A stretch of 64,000 bases of DNA from an uncultured Tenacibaculum sp. (GTDB taxonomy: Bacteria > Bacteroidota > Bacteroidia > Flavobacteriales > Flavobacteriaceae): the NCBI GenBank assembly GCA_947497895.1, contig CANMIL010000004.1, forward strand, positions 62,001 to 126,000. The letters run 5' to 3'. The position numbers and the translations under genes were made by a program. Positions 30,534 through 39,323 of this stretch are shown here, piece after piece; position 1 is the first letter of the stretch, and every line of letters starts with the position of its first letter. The notes beneath the pieces were generated by a model. It ran no database searches. It was not told where the DNA came from and saw only the letters and a list, made by a program, of their open reading frames with translations.

Positions 30534-30965
30534 TTACCCCTCTTTTCCTCCAACATAAAAAGTGGTAATTTCTGTCTTAACCTCTTGTTTTTCGGTAAGT
30601 TTATTCAAACGAGAAGTAATACTAGGGTTGTAGAAACCAAGCAATCCCCCTACGATTTGATTTTCTCTGATTTCTTCCTTTATGTACGAACAGATACCAA
30701 CAAAGTCATTGTAATACTGACCTTTATTCAAGAAATACTGTTCTACACAGCCGTATTTTCTTCGACAAAATCTTTTGAATCCTTCTAAGGTTAATGGAAC
30801 TTTCTGTGGATCCTCTTTTCGTTCTGCATCCTTACCAACATATTGAACTTTCATCCATTCCTTGGACTGTTCTTTTACATCTTCCTTATACTTGTCAAAA
30901 GCTTTTGCTAAATCTTCAGGAGTATTAAAAATTCTTGTAGGATGAATATTACCATTTTTACCCAT
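30534..30965 (-). CDS. phage terminase small subunit (gp3-like packaging protein)
   Basis: Position; LTLEGFKRFCRRKYG...YFLNKGQYYNDFVGICSYIKEEIRENQIVGGLLGFYNPSITSRLNKL. Confidence 0.85.
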   Translation of the reverse strand: MGKNGNIHPTRIFNTPEDLAKAFDKYKEDVKEQSKEWMKVQYVGKDAERKEDPQKVPLTLEGFKRFCRRKYGCVEQYFLNKGQYYNDFVGICSYIKEEIRENQIVGGLLGFYNPSITSRLNKLTEKQEVKTEITTFYVGGKEG

Positions 30966-30990
30966 AACATAGTAGTTAAAGGTTATACTT

Positions 30991-31060
30991 GGAATCTTAA
31001 TGCCTAATAGGTCTTTTTGGAATCTAATGCCTTTAGGAAAGGGCTTTTAATGGAATCTTA
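30991..31060. repeat. three direct repeats upstream of terS
   Basis: GGAATCTTAATGCCT 30991, GGAATCTAATGCCT 31019, GGAATCTTA 31052. Confidence 0.6.
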
Positions 31061-31116
31061 TCACCTCAATTGTAGAGAGGTATACAAAAATAATCAAAAA
31101 AAATAATAAATCTTGA

Positions 31117-31443
31117 TTAACACAGTATTTCAAATACATCTTTATTTTTTTTCACTAAAAAGTCCTGTTTCTTTTCTTCTTGAATTCTAAAACATTCTTT
31201 TACAAGTGACATTAATAATTCAGATTTTAAAAAATTATCGCTGTACCTATCTTTCTTTAGTCTGAAACTATCAGTTTCATTTTCTTTAAATAGAGCAATT
31301 TTTTTATCTTTTCTATTCACTGTAAACATTAGCCCTTCATTCTTATCAAGTTCGAGTAATTCAATTGCTTTTTTAGAGAATGAAAATTTTCCATTTTTTG
31401 TCATTGTGACACAAGGGTATAAGGGTTCTTTTTTAGTTCTCAT
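31117..31443 (-). CDS. hypothetical protein
   Basis: 108-aa ORF. Confidence 0.6.
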   Translation of the reverse strand: MRTKKEPLYPCVTMTKNGKFSFSKKAIELLELDKNEGLMFTVNRKDKKIALFKENETDSFRLKKDRYSDNFLKSELLMSLVKECFRIQEEKKQDFLVKKNKDVFEILC

Positions 31444-31636
31444 TTACGTTTGGTTTCTTAAAGCACAATCTAACTAATTAAATAACACTAATTCAAATAT
31501 ACAATTTTTAGTTTAATTTATAACAATTAAATAAAACTTTAAGTTTGATTTATATTTTCTACTTATTTCCAATGAGAACTTTTATTTTTTTGTCAAATTT
31601 TTTCTTAACAGTATCATTTCTCTTTTTCTATTCTAG

Positions 31637-31840
31637 TCAAATTATCCCTTTTTTAGTAAGAATTACCGCTAGATGAAAATTAGACTTAGCTCCATAATCA
31701 GACTTAACCTTTTTTAATGTTTTCTCTATTGTTGCTAAACTATTTTTCTCAAACCCTTCTTTTTTCAGTATTGAAGGGATCTGTTTTTGTTTTAATCCTG
31801 TTGAAAGGAGTTCCAATATTCTTAATTCTAATTTGTTCAT
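31637..31840 (-). CDS. LuxR/GerE-type HTH regulator (stand-alone)
   Basis: ELRILELLSTGLKQKQIPSILKKEGFEKNSLATIEKTLKKVKSDYGAKSNFHLAVILTKKGII. Confidence 0.65.
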   Translation of the reverse strand: MNKLELRILELLSTGLKQKQIPSILKKEGFEKNSLATIEKTLKKVKSDYGAKSNFHLAVILTKKGII

Positions 31841-31881
31841 TATTTTAACGACTTACTCAATTGCATCTATTAATACTTATA

Positions 31882-31933
31882 AATTAAATCTTTGACAATA
31901 AAAAACCACTTCATTCGAAGTGGTTGTGGTAAG
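31882..31933 (-). repeat. intercassette unit D (terminator half)
   Basis: ...TTTGACAATAAAAAACCACTTC-ATTC-GAAGTGGTTGTGGTAAG. Confidence 0.75.
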
Positions 31934-31949
31934 CTTATGTTATTCTCTT

Positions 31950-32357
31950 TTATTTAGCGTTATTGATTTCTCGTATTTTTTCTGGAAATCTAAAATTTTC
32001 TAATTCTTCAACTGAGCTTCCGCTCTGAATCATTTCTTTGATTTCAGAAACGCTAAAAAAAGGATTTACTGTATCAGTTTTATCAACAAGCTCGATTAAC
32101 ATTTCAATATTAAATTCTTCCTTTCCTTCAATTCTTTTCAATAAATCTGATTTTATTTCTTCAAACCAACGCTTATTATAACCAATAGTCGTTGGCGCAG
32201 GTAGGTTTTCAAACTTTTCTATGTCAATTTTGAAATCCTTAATCTCAAAGATTGCCCATTCCAAATAACTCGGTTGATACTCATAAATTTCTGCTAATGT
32301 CAGGCCTTTGTTTTTTCCAAAATTAATTCTATCAGAAGGTTGTAGTGATTTAATCAT
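31950..32357 (-). CDS. moron cassette 1: exonuclease-X-C-terminal-like domain protein
   Basis: INFGKNKGLTLAEIYEYQPSYLEWAIFEI resembles the fGkyKG...YLeWl motif. Confidence 0.65.
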   Translation of the reverse strand: MIKSLQPSDRINFGKNKGLTLAEIYEYQPSYLEWAIFEIKDFKIDIEKFENLPAPTTIGYNKRWFEEIKSDLLKRIEGKEEFNIEMLIELVDKTDTVNPFFSVSEIKEMIQSGSSVEELENFRFPEKIREINNAK

Positions 32358-32419
32358 AATTTCAATTCCAATATGTTATTAGGATAAATGCTTTATTGAA
32401 TATATTAAAATCATTTAAT

Positions 32420-32545
32420 CTTACCACAATGATGTCAAAGAACTTTTCCGTTTTTAAGGTATCGGAGAACCTACTCTTATTTTATAATTCGTTTACTAAA
32501 TCTTGGACATAAAAAAACACCTTAATTAAGGTGTTTTGTGGTAAG
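32420..32545 (-). repeat. intercassette unit A (terminator + promoter)
   Basis: CTTACCACAA...TTGTGGTAAG terminal inverted repeats; contains TCGGAGAACCTAC and a hairpin/T-run. Confidence 0.85.
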
Positions 32546-32592
32546 TGTTATATGTTTAAACTAGGTTTTGTGCCTAAACTTAAAAGTACTAA

Positions 32593-34086
32593 TTAATTCT
32601 TTATCACTTTTTTTAAGGCTACTTTATTATCCTTACTTTCTATTTTTACTAGATATACTCCTTTAGAGAAACCACTAAAATCAATGGCACTTTTTTTTGT
32701 TTCCGAAATTTTATTTCCCAAAACAGAATATACCTCCACTCTTTTGATTTCCGATAAAATTGGTAGAGAAACAGTTAATTGATTATTTACTGGATTAGGA
32801 GCTATGGAGACATTAGTATTAAATACTTTATCAATACTCGCTGTTTCACAATTTTCACTGTAACTAACAGTGTCATCCTTTCCCCATGAATGTGGTATAT
32901 TATTAACATCATCCACTTGAATACATGTAAGATCTTCGTTATCAAAAGACAACATTGTTTGCATGTTTCTATTGCTACCGTTTTTTAAATCTAAACTCGT
33001 AAGTTGATTACGAGAACACCATAAATGAGTTAACTCCGTATTTTGAGATACATCTAAACTCGTAAGGGAATTAACACGACAAATTAGCTCTGTTAACTCC
33101 GTATTTTGAGATACATCTAAACTCGTAAGTTGGTTGTGATCACACCACAAATGAGTTAACTCCGTGTTTTGAGATACATCTAAACTCATAAGATAATTAT
33201 CAGAACAATCTAAATAAGTTAACTCCGTATTTTGAGATACATCTAAACTCGTAAGAGAATTATTATGACACCATAATTCAATTAACTCCGTATTTTGAGA
33301 TACATCTAAACTCGTAAGGGAATTAAAAGAACACCATAATTGAGTTAACTCCGTATTTTGAGATACATCTAAACTCGTAAGGGAATTAACACGACAAATT
33401 AGCTCTGTTAACTCCGTATTTTGAGATACATCTAAACTCGTAAGGGAATTATTATGACAATATAAAACAGTTAACTCCGTATTTTGAGATACATCTAAAC
33501 TCGTAAGGGAATTAATATGACAAAATAAATAAGTTAACTCCGTATTTTGAGATACATCTAAACTCGTGAGTTGATTATCATCACACCTTAATCGAATTAA
33601 CTCCGTATTTTGAGATACATCTAAACTCGTAAGGCTATTACCTTTACACCTTAATCGAATTAACTCCGTATTTTGAGATACATCTAAACTCGTAAGAGAA
33701 TTATTATGACACAATAAATCAGTTAGCTCCGTATTCTTTGATAAATCTAAACTCGTAAGTTGATTGACATAACACCATAATCGAGTTAACTTTGTGTTTT
33801 TGGAAACATCTAAACTCGTAAGGGAATTATTATGACAATCTAATTCAGTTAACTCCACAAAAGCTTCAATCCCCGTTAAATCCGAGATTTCTCTATAAGA
33901 AACATAAATCGTACCAGTAAAAGACTCGGCTTCGCTCACTTGTATCTCTGAATCGCCATTGGTGTTAATTTGAGTATTACCTATCAAATAAGCTTTAAAA
34001 TTAGCATCTGGGATGTTTACATTTTGTGCTTTTATAAGCATTGATAAACAAAAAAGAAGTAGTAATAGTAAGTAGTTTTTTTTCAT
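32593..34086 (-). CDS. moron cassette 2: secreted leucine-rich-repeat protein with T9SS C-terminal sorting domain
   Basis: Signal peptide; 13 tandem 21-aa LTSLDVSQNTEL repeats; C-terminal APNPVNNQLTVS...GVYLVKIESKDNKVALKKVIKN. Confidence 0.93.
   Translation of the reverse strand: MKKNYLLLLLLFCLSMLIKAQNVNIPDANFKAYLIGNTQINTNGDSEIQVSEAESFTGTIYVSYREISDLTGIEAFVELTELDCHNNSLTSLDVSKNTKLTRLWCYVNQLTSLDLSKNTELTDLLCHNNSLTSLDVSQNTELIRLRCKGNSLTSLDVSQNTELIRLRCDDNQLTSLDVSQNTELTYLFCHINSLTSLDVSQNTELTVLYCHNNSLTSLDVSQNTELTELICRVNSLTSLDVSQNTELTQLWCSFNSLTSLDVSQNTELIELWCHNNSLTSLDVSQNTELTYLDCSDNYLMSLDVSQNTELTHLWCDHNQLTSLDVSQNTELTELICRVNSLTSLDVSQNTELTHLWCSRNQLTSLDLKNGSNRNMQTMLSFDNEDLTCIQVDDVNNIPHSWGKDDTVSYSENCETASIDKVFNTNVSIAPNPVNNQLTVSLPILSEIKRVEVYSVLGNKISETKKSAIDFSGFSKGVYLVKIESKDNKVALKKVIKN
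33004..33822 (-). repeat. 13 tandem 63-bp (21-aa) LRR units
   Basis: Near-identical 63-bp units with variable codons at fixed positions. Confidence 0.9.
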
Positions 34087-34325
34087 AATTTTAACTTTTA
34101 CAATGTATTATGTATGTTGGAAAAAAAGATTACGTAAACTACCCTTTTAGAATAAGCATAGTTTTTATTTGAAAATAAATGTTGATTTGAGGTCTTAGCT
34201 ATTTTTAATGTGCATCTTTTTCACAACTTACAATTTCTTGTAAAGATATTTTATTTTTTTAATTCTCTTACAACTCCATTATTTTTTTTTGGAATCTAAA
34301 AAAATACAATTGTAAAAGAATCTCA

Positions 34326-34453
34326 CTTACCACAATTATGTCAAAGAACGTTTTTCCGTTTTTCAGGTATCGGAGAACCTACTGTTTTTTAAATATTCTT
34401 TTACTAAATTTTTGACAATAAAAAACCACTTCAATTGAAGTGGTCATGGTAAG
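34326..34453 (-). repeat. intercassette unit B (terminator + promoter)
   Basis: CTTACCACAATTATGTCAAAGAAC...TTTTGACAATAAAAAACCACTTCAATTGAAGTGGTCATGGTAAG. Confidence 0.85.
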
Positions 34454-34473
34454 TTGGTTTGTATTTAAATAAT

Positions 34474-34911
34474 CTATTTTTTAGACGCTTTAATTTGCTC
34501 CTCTAAAAACGATATTTTTTTTTGTGCTCTATCTAAATCATCTCTTAATAAATTGATTTGATTTAAGTTTTGGTTGATGTTTTCCAATTTTTGAAGCTGT
34601 AATTCTTGCCAAGTTTTATCTCCTTCGAAATCCCGATAACTAAAGTAAATAGAAAATAAAGAGGAAATAAGTGTTGTTATGACCACAATTATACTTAAAC
34701 GAAATGCTCTTCCAGATATTTTAAGACTCGACTTAGCTGATCTTCGCTCTAGTTCTTGATTAGCTATCTGAGCGAGAGTCATTTTGTCATTTGGTGAAGG
34801 TTTACCATTGGAACTTTTCCAAAAATTAAAATATTGTGTTAGATTAAAATTGATAGATTCTTTAAGTTCTTCTTCAGAATCCGTTAAGTTAGGTAGTTTA
34901 AAATCATTCAT
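34474..34911 (-). CDS. moron cassette 3: single-TM coiled-coil protein
   Basis: Central hydrophobic helix, C-terminal coiled coil. Confidence 0.7.
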   Translation of the reverse strand: MNDFKLPNLTDSEEELKESINFNLTQYFNFWKSSNGKPSPNDKMTLAQIANQELERRSAKSSLKISGRAFRLSIIVVITTLISSLFSIYFSYRDFEGDKTWQELQLQKLENINQNLNQINLLRDDLDRAQKKISFLEEQIKASKK

Positions 34912-34950
34912 GAATTTTGTTTTTTACCAAAACTAAATAACAACATCCAA

Positions 34951-35001
34951 CTTACCAATTATGTCAATGAACTTTTCCGTTTTTAAGGTACCGGAGAACC
35001 T
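34951..35001 (-). repeat. intercassette unit C (promoter half)
   Basis: CTTACCAATTATGTCAATGAACTTTTCCGTTTTTAAGGTACCGGAGAACCTAC. Confidence 0.8.
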
Positions 35002-35269
35002 ACACTTTTTTTAATGGTTGTACATTGCTCGGTTCTACGATTATTCTCTCTTTTATATCGGAACCGTATTTTTTTTCAAACTTTTCAGTTTCTCCCCACC
35101 AGCACTCGCACCCCCATACATACTTTCCTGAATCTAATTTGATGCATGGGTTTGTGATGTTTAAATCTTTAAAGGGATTCATATCTGGAACTTGATCTTT
35201 TATCAGCTCTCCTTCGCCGTATGTTCTTAGAACACCATTTTTAAAGCTTTCTATTGCTATTACTCTCAT
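35000..35269 (-). CDS. hypothetical phage protein
   Basis: 89-aa ORF, co-oriented. Confidence 0.6.
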   Translation of the reverse strand: MRVIAIESFKNGVLRTYGEGELIKDQVPDMNPFKDLNITNPCIKLDSGKYVWGCECWWGETEKFEKKYGSDIKERIIVEPSNVQPLKKV

Positions 35270-35276
35270 CGTTTAA

Positions 35277-35978
35277 CTACTGTTTAAAAGATTCAGGTTT
35301 CACTATCGTCTCGAAATCATACACCCATACCCAAGGATTTTCTTCTAATGACTCTTTACCATTTATTGACCACCAAAGAGTGAAAAAACTTGCTTTCCAT
35401 CCAGAATGAGAAGGTACTTTTTCCATTACATAAGGAGCATCACCAAAGAAATATTGATGTTTAAAACCATCCTTTTCACCGCACATATAATTTAAAGGAG
35501 CTTTTTCTCCCCAATAATCATCCGTAATGTAAATTCCCTCATTTTTGGAATCTTCGTCTGAAATATCGTGCAGTCTTTCAATTCTTACATTTTTAACTTT
35601 TAGAAATAATCTACAAGCTTTTTTAGGCATAAAAATTGAAGGCTTCCAACCTTGCCAATCTTCAATATTATATTCATCATTTTCACCATCTGCTCGATAA
35701 ATAAATTCTTCTTTCCCTGTTTTGTATGAGTTTATTAATTGCCATGTTTCGCGAACCCACAATACATCACCTTTTTGATATTTTGCTTTACAAGAAATAA
35801 AGTTTTCATCTGTACTTCTTTGATTAGATCCAATTCCGAAGCAATAACCTTCTTGACAGAAACCTACATTTTCGGAAAGTGTAGGCTGAGGCTTCACAAT
35901 TCGTCTGGTTTGGTTTTTTGCGCCATTCATGATAGCTTTTACCATTTCCTTATTAAATAATATCGGTCTTATCTTCAT
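35277..35978 (-). CDS. ASCH/PUA-like phage protein
   Basis: MKIRPILFNKEMVKAIMNGAKNQTRRIVKPQP... typical N-terminus of this phage family. Confidence 0.8.
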   Translation of the reverse strand: MKIRPILFNKEMVKAIMNGAKNQTRRIVKPQPTLSENVGFCQEGYCFGIGSNQRSTDENFISCKAKYQKGDVLWVRETWQLINSYKTGKEEFIYRADGENDEYNIEDWQGWKPSIFMPKKACRLFLKVKNVRIERLHDISDEDSKNEGIYITDDYWGEKAPLNYMCGEKDGFKHQYFFGDAPYVMEKVPSHSGWKASFFTLWWSINGKESLEENPWVWVYDFETIVKPESFKQ

Positions 35979-35980
35979 AA

Positions 35981-36496
35981 TTACTGGTTTTTTGGTTCAT
36001 TGAATATCTGAAGAGCCTCTAAATACTTTTTGTTATCTCCATACCATAAAAACTTTAAACCTTCGTAAAATTTAATAATGTGGTCATGAGTTTTAAAGAC
36101 TTTCTTTGGCAAATGGTAGGTGTATTCTTGCTCATAGTTGAAAGTTATTTTTTGTCCGCTTTTGTAGTGGTTTAAAAGACTTCTCATTATGGTTCGTGAT
36201 TTATCTGCACTGCAAGGGCTACCTTCTTTTTCTTCTATAATTCGGGCAAAATTATGTTCTATGAATTTTTGATTTTGGATTATGAAAACTACATCTCTAT
36301 TGTTTGCTATTTTACTTTTTACAAACCCACTTATGAATTGTTCAAACGGATATAAAACCGCATAGAAAAATCCTTCATGGTCTTTAATATCGGTGATTTT
36401 ATTAGTAGCTATTACTTTCTTAAACAAATCAATTTCTTTCTGTTCTATGCGACCAATCATAGAATCTAAAAATTTTGTTATGTCTTGTTTATCCAT
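35981..36496 (-). CDS. hypothetical protein
   Basis: 171-aa ORF. Confidence 0.6.
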   Translation of the reverse strand: MDKQDITKFLDSMIGRIEQKEIDLFKKVIATNKITDIKDHEGFFYAVLYPFEQFISGFVKSKIANNRDVVFIIQNQKFIEHNFARIIEEKEGSPCSADKSRTIMRSLLNHYKSGQKITFNYEQEYTYHLPKKVFKTHDHIIKFYEGLKFLWYGDNKKYLEALQIFNEPKNQ

Positions 36497-36722
36497 TTCT
36501 TATCGTTTTTACTACTGTTTTAAGGTTATGAACTGCTCAAAACTTACATTTGGATTACTAAGTCTAAAAATTTGATATTGTCCCCATAAATAGTTTCTCT
36601 TTAAAACTGGCTTGATTTTTTTACTGTTTTTCATCTTTTTGCGCTTTTGCGTTAATATTTGCGTTTTTGCGTAGCTCAATAGCTACTCTTTTACTTTATT
36701 TTGTTTTTACTAATTTTGATTC

Positions 36723-36878
36723 ATGCGTATATTAAAACTTTGGTATTGGCGATTATTACTAAGTGTCGTGGTTGGTCAAACTATCGTTCAATTATTTGAA
36801 GGATTTAATGACTATATTTTCGTTGGAACAATCGTAATATGTTTTGTTATTCTTTCCGCTATGGCTAAAAAGCTTTAA
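36723..36878 (+). CDS. small membrane protein on opposite strand
   Basis: Manual translation MRILKLWYWRLLLSVVVGQTIVQLFEGFNDYIFVGTIVICFVILSAMAKKL*. Confidence 0.5.
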   Translation: MRILKLWYWRLLLSVVVGQTIVQLFEGFNDYIFVGTIVICFVILSAMAKKL

Positions 36879-36889
36879 CTACTGTATTT

Positions 36890-37147
36890 TTAGTTTTTGA
36901 TATTGTCTAATACATGAGAATATTTACTATTCTCAATCCATTCTTGAAGCTGATCCGATGGACTAAAAATCTCTGGGATCAATTCCATTGCGTTTTTTAT
37001 TGAAATTCTTTCAAATCGATTAGACCAGTTAAACTTCACATAAAACACAGGTCTTTGAATCCATTTTCTTTTCTCTGAATCATACCTTACAAATTGCCAA
37101 TCTTGTTTTGCTTCTTGAAGGTCTTCCCAAGTTATTTTCATATCCAT
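36890..37147 (-). CDS. hypothetical protein
   Basis: 85-aa ORF. Confidence 0.6.
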   Translation of the reverse strand: MDMKITWEDLQEAKQDWQFVRYDSEKRKWIQRPVFYVKFNWSNRFERISIKNAMELIPEIFSPSDQLQEWIENSKYSHVLDNIKN

Positions 37148-37157
37148 TATGCTACAG

Positions 37158-37313
37158 TTAAAATTCGTTTTCTAAATAACTAGCTAAGTTTATTATTTGG
37201 TCAGCTCTTAAATTGTAATAAGTATTACTCGAATCAAACCAAGGTCTATCGCCTCCAATATCATTTGCAGACATCCATTCTTCAATTAATTCTGTTTTCG
37301 ATTTATTCTTCAT
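37158..37313 (-). CDS. small hypothetical protein
   Basis: Manual translation MKNKSKTELIEEWMSANDIGGDRPWFDSSNTYYNLRADQIINLASYLENEF*. Confidence 0.55.
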   Translation of the reverse strand: MKNKSKTELIEEWMSANDIGGDRPWFDSSNTYYNLRADQIINLASYLENEF

Positions 37314-37349
37314 CTTTTTATGTTTTTACGTAGCAGAAATGCTACAGGT

Positions 37350-37679
37350 TTAATAGTCTTTGTCATTCCAGTACATATCATCAGCAGGATCATATTCTCC
37401 AGCCATATCAATATCATAAACAGGGTAACCAAATTCATCGTATGCAGTTCCATTCTTAACAACGTACCCTTCTGATGTTCTGGACCTGTTTTTATTCCAG
37501 TTCGCTCTTCTTTCATTATTCCTCTTAACTCTCTCTGGATTATAATTAGGTTTTGACATCTCCCTTTTTTTTGCTGCACAACTCTTTGAGCAAGTCAATC
37601 CCCAACCTCTCTTTAAATTTCTGTTATCTGCGTGATATTCTTTTCCGCAGTAATCACAATTTCTTATAGTTGTAGTCAT
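37350..37679 (-). CDS. zinc-ribbon-like small protein
   Basis: CDYCGKEY...CSKSCAAKKRE Cys pairs. Confidence 0.65.
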   Translation of the reverse strand: MTTTIRNCDYCGKEYHADNRNLKRGWGLTCSKSCAAKKREMSKPNYNPERVKRNNERRANWNKNRSRTSEGYVVKNGTAYDEFGYPVYDIDMAGEYDPADDMYWNDKDY

Positions 37680-37699
37680 CTAATTATTGTATTAATGAT

Positions 37700-37867
37700 T
37701 CAAACACTCCTGCATAATACATAGAGCACCCAAAGTACAATTAGAGCGAATAAGCTTATCCGCCAATCATGTTTTCCTTTCTTTTCTTGTCCATGGAGAA
37801 TGCAAGATTTTGTAAACCCTGAGACTCCCAATCCTAATATTATTAATACAGGTATCATATTCTTCAT
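37700..37867 (-). CDS. small membrane protein
   Basis: Manual translation MKNMIPVLIILGLGVSGFTKSCILHGQEKKGKHDWRISLFALIVLWVLYVLCRSV*. Confidence 0.5.
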   Translation of the reverse strand: MKNMIPVLIILGLGVSGFTKSCILHGQEKKGKHDWRISLFALIVLWVLYVLCRSV

Positions 37868-37875
37868 TTCTTTAA

Positions 37876-38106
37876 TTAAAGTATCTTTAACATCCTATTA
37901 AGCCTCTTTATCTTTTTCTTTGTATGAGATTTTATCTGCTTGCTATTACTCTCTCTCAACATTGTTGTTTCTATTTCTATTTGTTTTAAAATGAGTTCTT
38001 CAATTTGCTCCATCGTTAGTAATTTTCTTATTGGGGTTTTTAATACATTTCGATTCATGTGCAACTCTTGCCTTCTTGTTTTTCCAACGTAAACCGCAGT
38101 GTACAC
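37876..38106 (-). CDS. hypothetical basic protein (start uncertain)
   Basis: ORF overlapping the next gene; a later in-frame ATG is possible. Confidence 0.4.
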   Translation of the reverse strand: MYTAVYVGKTRRQELHMNRNVLKTPIRKLLTMEQIEELILKQIEIETTMLRESNSKQIKSHTKKKIKRLNRMLKIL

Positions 38107-38737
38107 ATGTAATATCTTTTATTTCTTGGTATATCTTTGCTAACTCTTGCTTTGCCTCTGCTACCTTTTTGTTTTTGGTATCTAACAGGTGATTTACTTT
38201 TGTTGTTTCTTGCTCTAATTCTGCTATCTTTTCCTTTCGCGCTGTAATATTTTGGTTGAGTGTTGCTATGATATGGTCCAGAGATGCTTTTTTAGTTTTA
38301 CTTCTCACTACTCTCACAAAGTTTTTTATTAACCAATAGCTTAGGAAGGTAATAAAGGAGGCGAATATCAGATCTTCATAGACTTGTTTCCAATCTCCTA
38401 TATGATCATGAACTCGTAATACAACACCTAATATTAGAAAATCAAAACATGCTATGACTTCAATTACCCATTCCTTTTTTGGGTCAATGTAAAAGGCTAT
38501 TTTCATTAATGCTCTTGCAACGAAATAACCAAAGAAGACAGATATTAAGAATCTAATAGAAGAGAGCGGTATTAACCCTTGAATTAAGTTATACAGGTAT
38601 GCCGCTATTTTTACTCCATAATACACATTGAAACTAATTATTGTGTAGCTATAGGATTCTAATGACACTAAACGTTCGTAAAGTTTCTTTTTAGGCGTAT
38701 CGATAAAACCCTGTTCTTTTTTTTTATTAATTGACAT
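38000..38737 (-). CDS. membrane protein with coiled coil and C-terminal zinc-finger-like motif
   Basis: Several hydrophobic segments; CVHCGLRWKNKKARVAHESKC. Confidence 0.65.
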   Translation of the reverse strand: MSINKKKEQGFIDTPKKKLYERLVSLESYSYTIISFNVYYGVKIAAYLYNLIQGLIPLSSIRFLISVFFGYFVARALMKIAFYIDPKKEWVIEVIACFDFLILGVVLRVHDHIGDWKQVYEDLIFASFITFLSYWLIKNFVRVVRSKTKKASLDHIIATLNQNITARKEKIAELEQETTKVNHLLDTKNKKVAEAKQELAKIYQEIKDITCVHCGLRWKNKKARVAHESKCIKNPNKKITNDGAN

Positions 38738-38755
38738 AGTTTCTTGTAATTTGAT

Positions 38756-39007
38756 TTACAAATCCTTGGTTATGAATACAAATAGCTTTGTGTAAATTTC
38801 TTTTTGAGCTTCTAAACAATTTGAATAATATCGAACACCTTTATTAATTAGATTTTCTCCTTTGTACAAATCTCCGGTTACTCCTTTTTCTGATGAATTA
38901 AAGCGGATCTTCAATCCTTTGCGCTCAACAGAGTTAGTCATCGTTATGAAATCGGGCAATACTTTATTAACCATAATCAAACTTTTTCTTTCATTTATTT
39001 TACACAA
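38756..39007 (-). CDS. hypothetical protein
   Basis: 83-aa ORF. Confidence 0.5.
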   Translation of the reverse strand: MCKINERKSLIMVNKVLPDFITMTNSVERKGLKIRFNSSEKGVTGDLYKGENLINKGVRYYSNCLEAQKEIYTKLFVFITKDL

Positions 39008-39080
39008 ACTTAATTAATACTTTGATTTAATACAAATAAAATGTAATTAAAAATTATATAAAATAAACATAATCAAACTT

Positions 39081-39323
39081 TTATTTATACTCACTTCCTG
39101 TTTTTACAAGAAAACCTTTCATTCTTAATTCCTTTATTCTGTAATCTTGCAATGGGCTTGTTTCTCCAGTAGGTGTTTTAACTTCATAAAACAAAACCTG
39201 GTGAGGTTTCAGAGCTATAAGGTCAGGTATTCCATTTTTATTGGTTGAAATGAGTTTCAATACATAAAATCCCTCGGACTCTAGTTTTTTAATGATTTTA
39301 CGCTGATAATCGGCTTCTTTCAT
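39081..39323 (-). CDS. VRR-NUC domain nuclease
   Basis: GIPDLIALKPHQVLFYEVKTPTGETSPLQ. Confidence 0.88.
   Translation of the reverse strand: MKEADYQRKIIKKLESEGFYVLKLISTNKNGIPDLIALKPHQVLFYEVKTPTGETSPLQDYRIKELRMKGFLVKTGSEYK

Noticed and set aside
33004-33822. Regularly spaced repeats as a possible CRISPR array
   Set aside because: Units are in-frame 63-bp LRR codons within a long CDS; no Cas genes and the 'spacers' are short coding differences.
32593-34086. Variable LRR repeats as a diversity-generating retroelement target
   Set aside because: No reverse transcriptase or template repeat seen in the window.
37310-37579. Minus-strand ORF MQQKKGRCQNLIIIQREL...
   Set aside because: Out-of-frame overlap with the Cys-motif gene 37350-37679, which has a coherent protein sequence.
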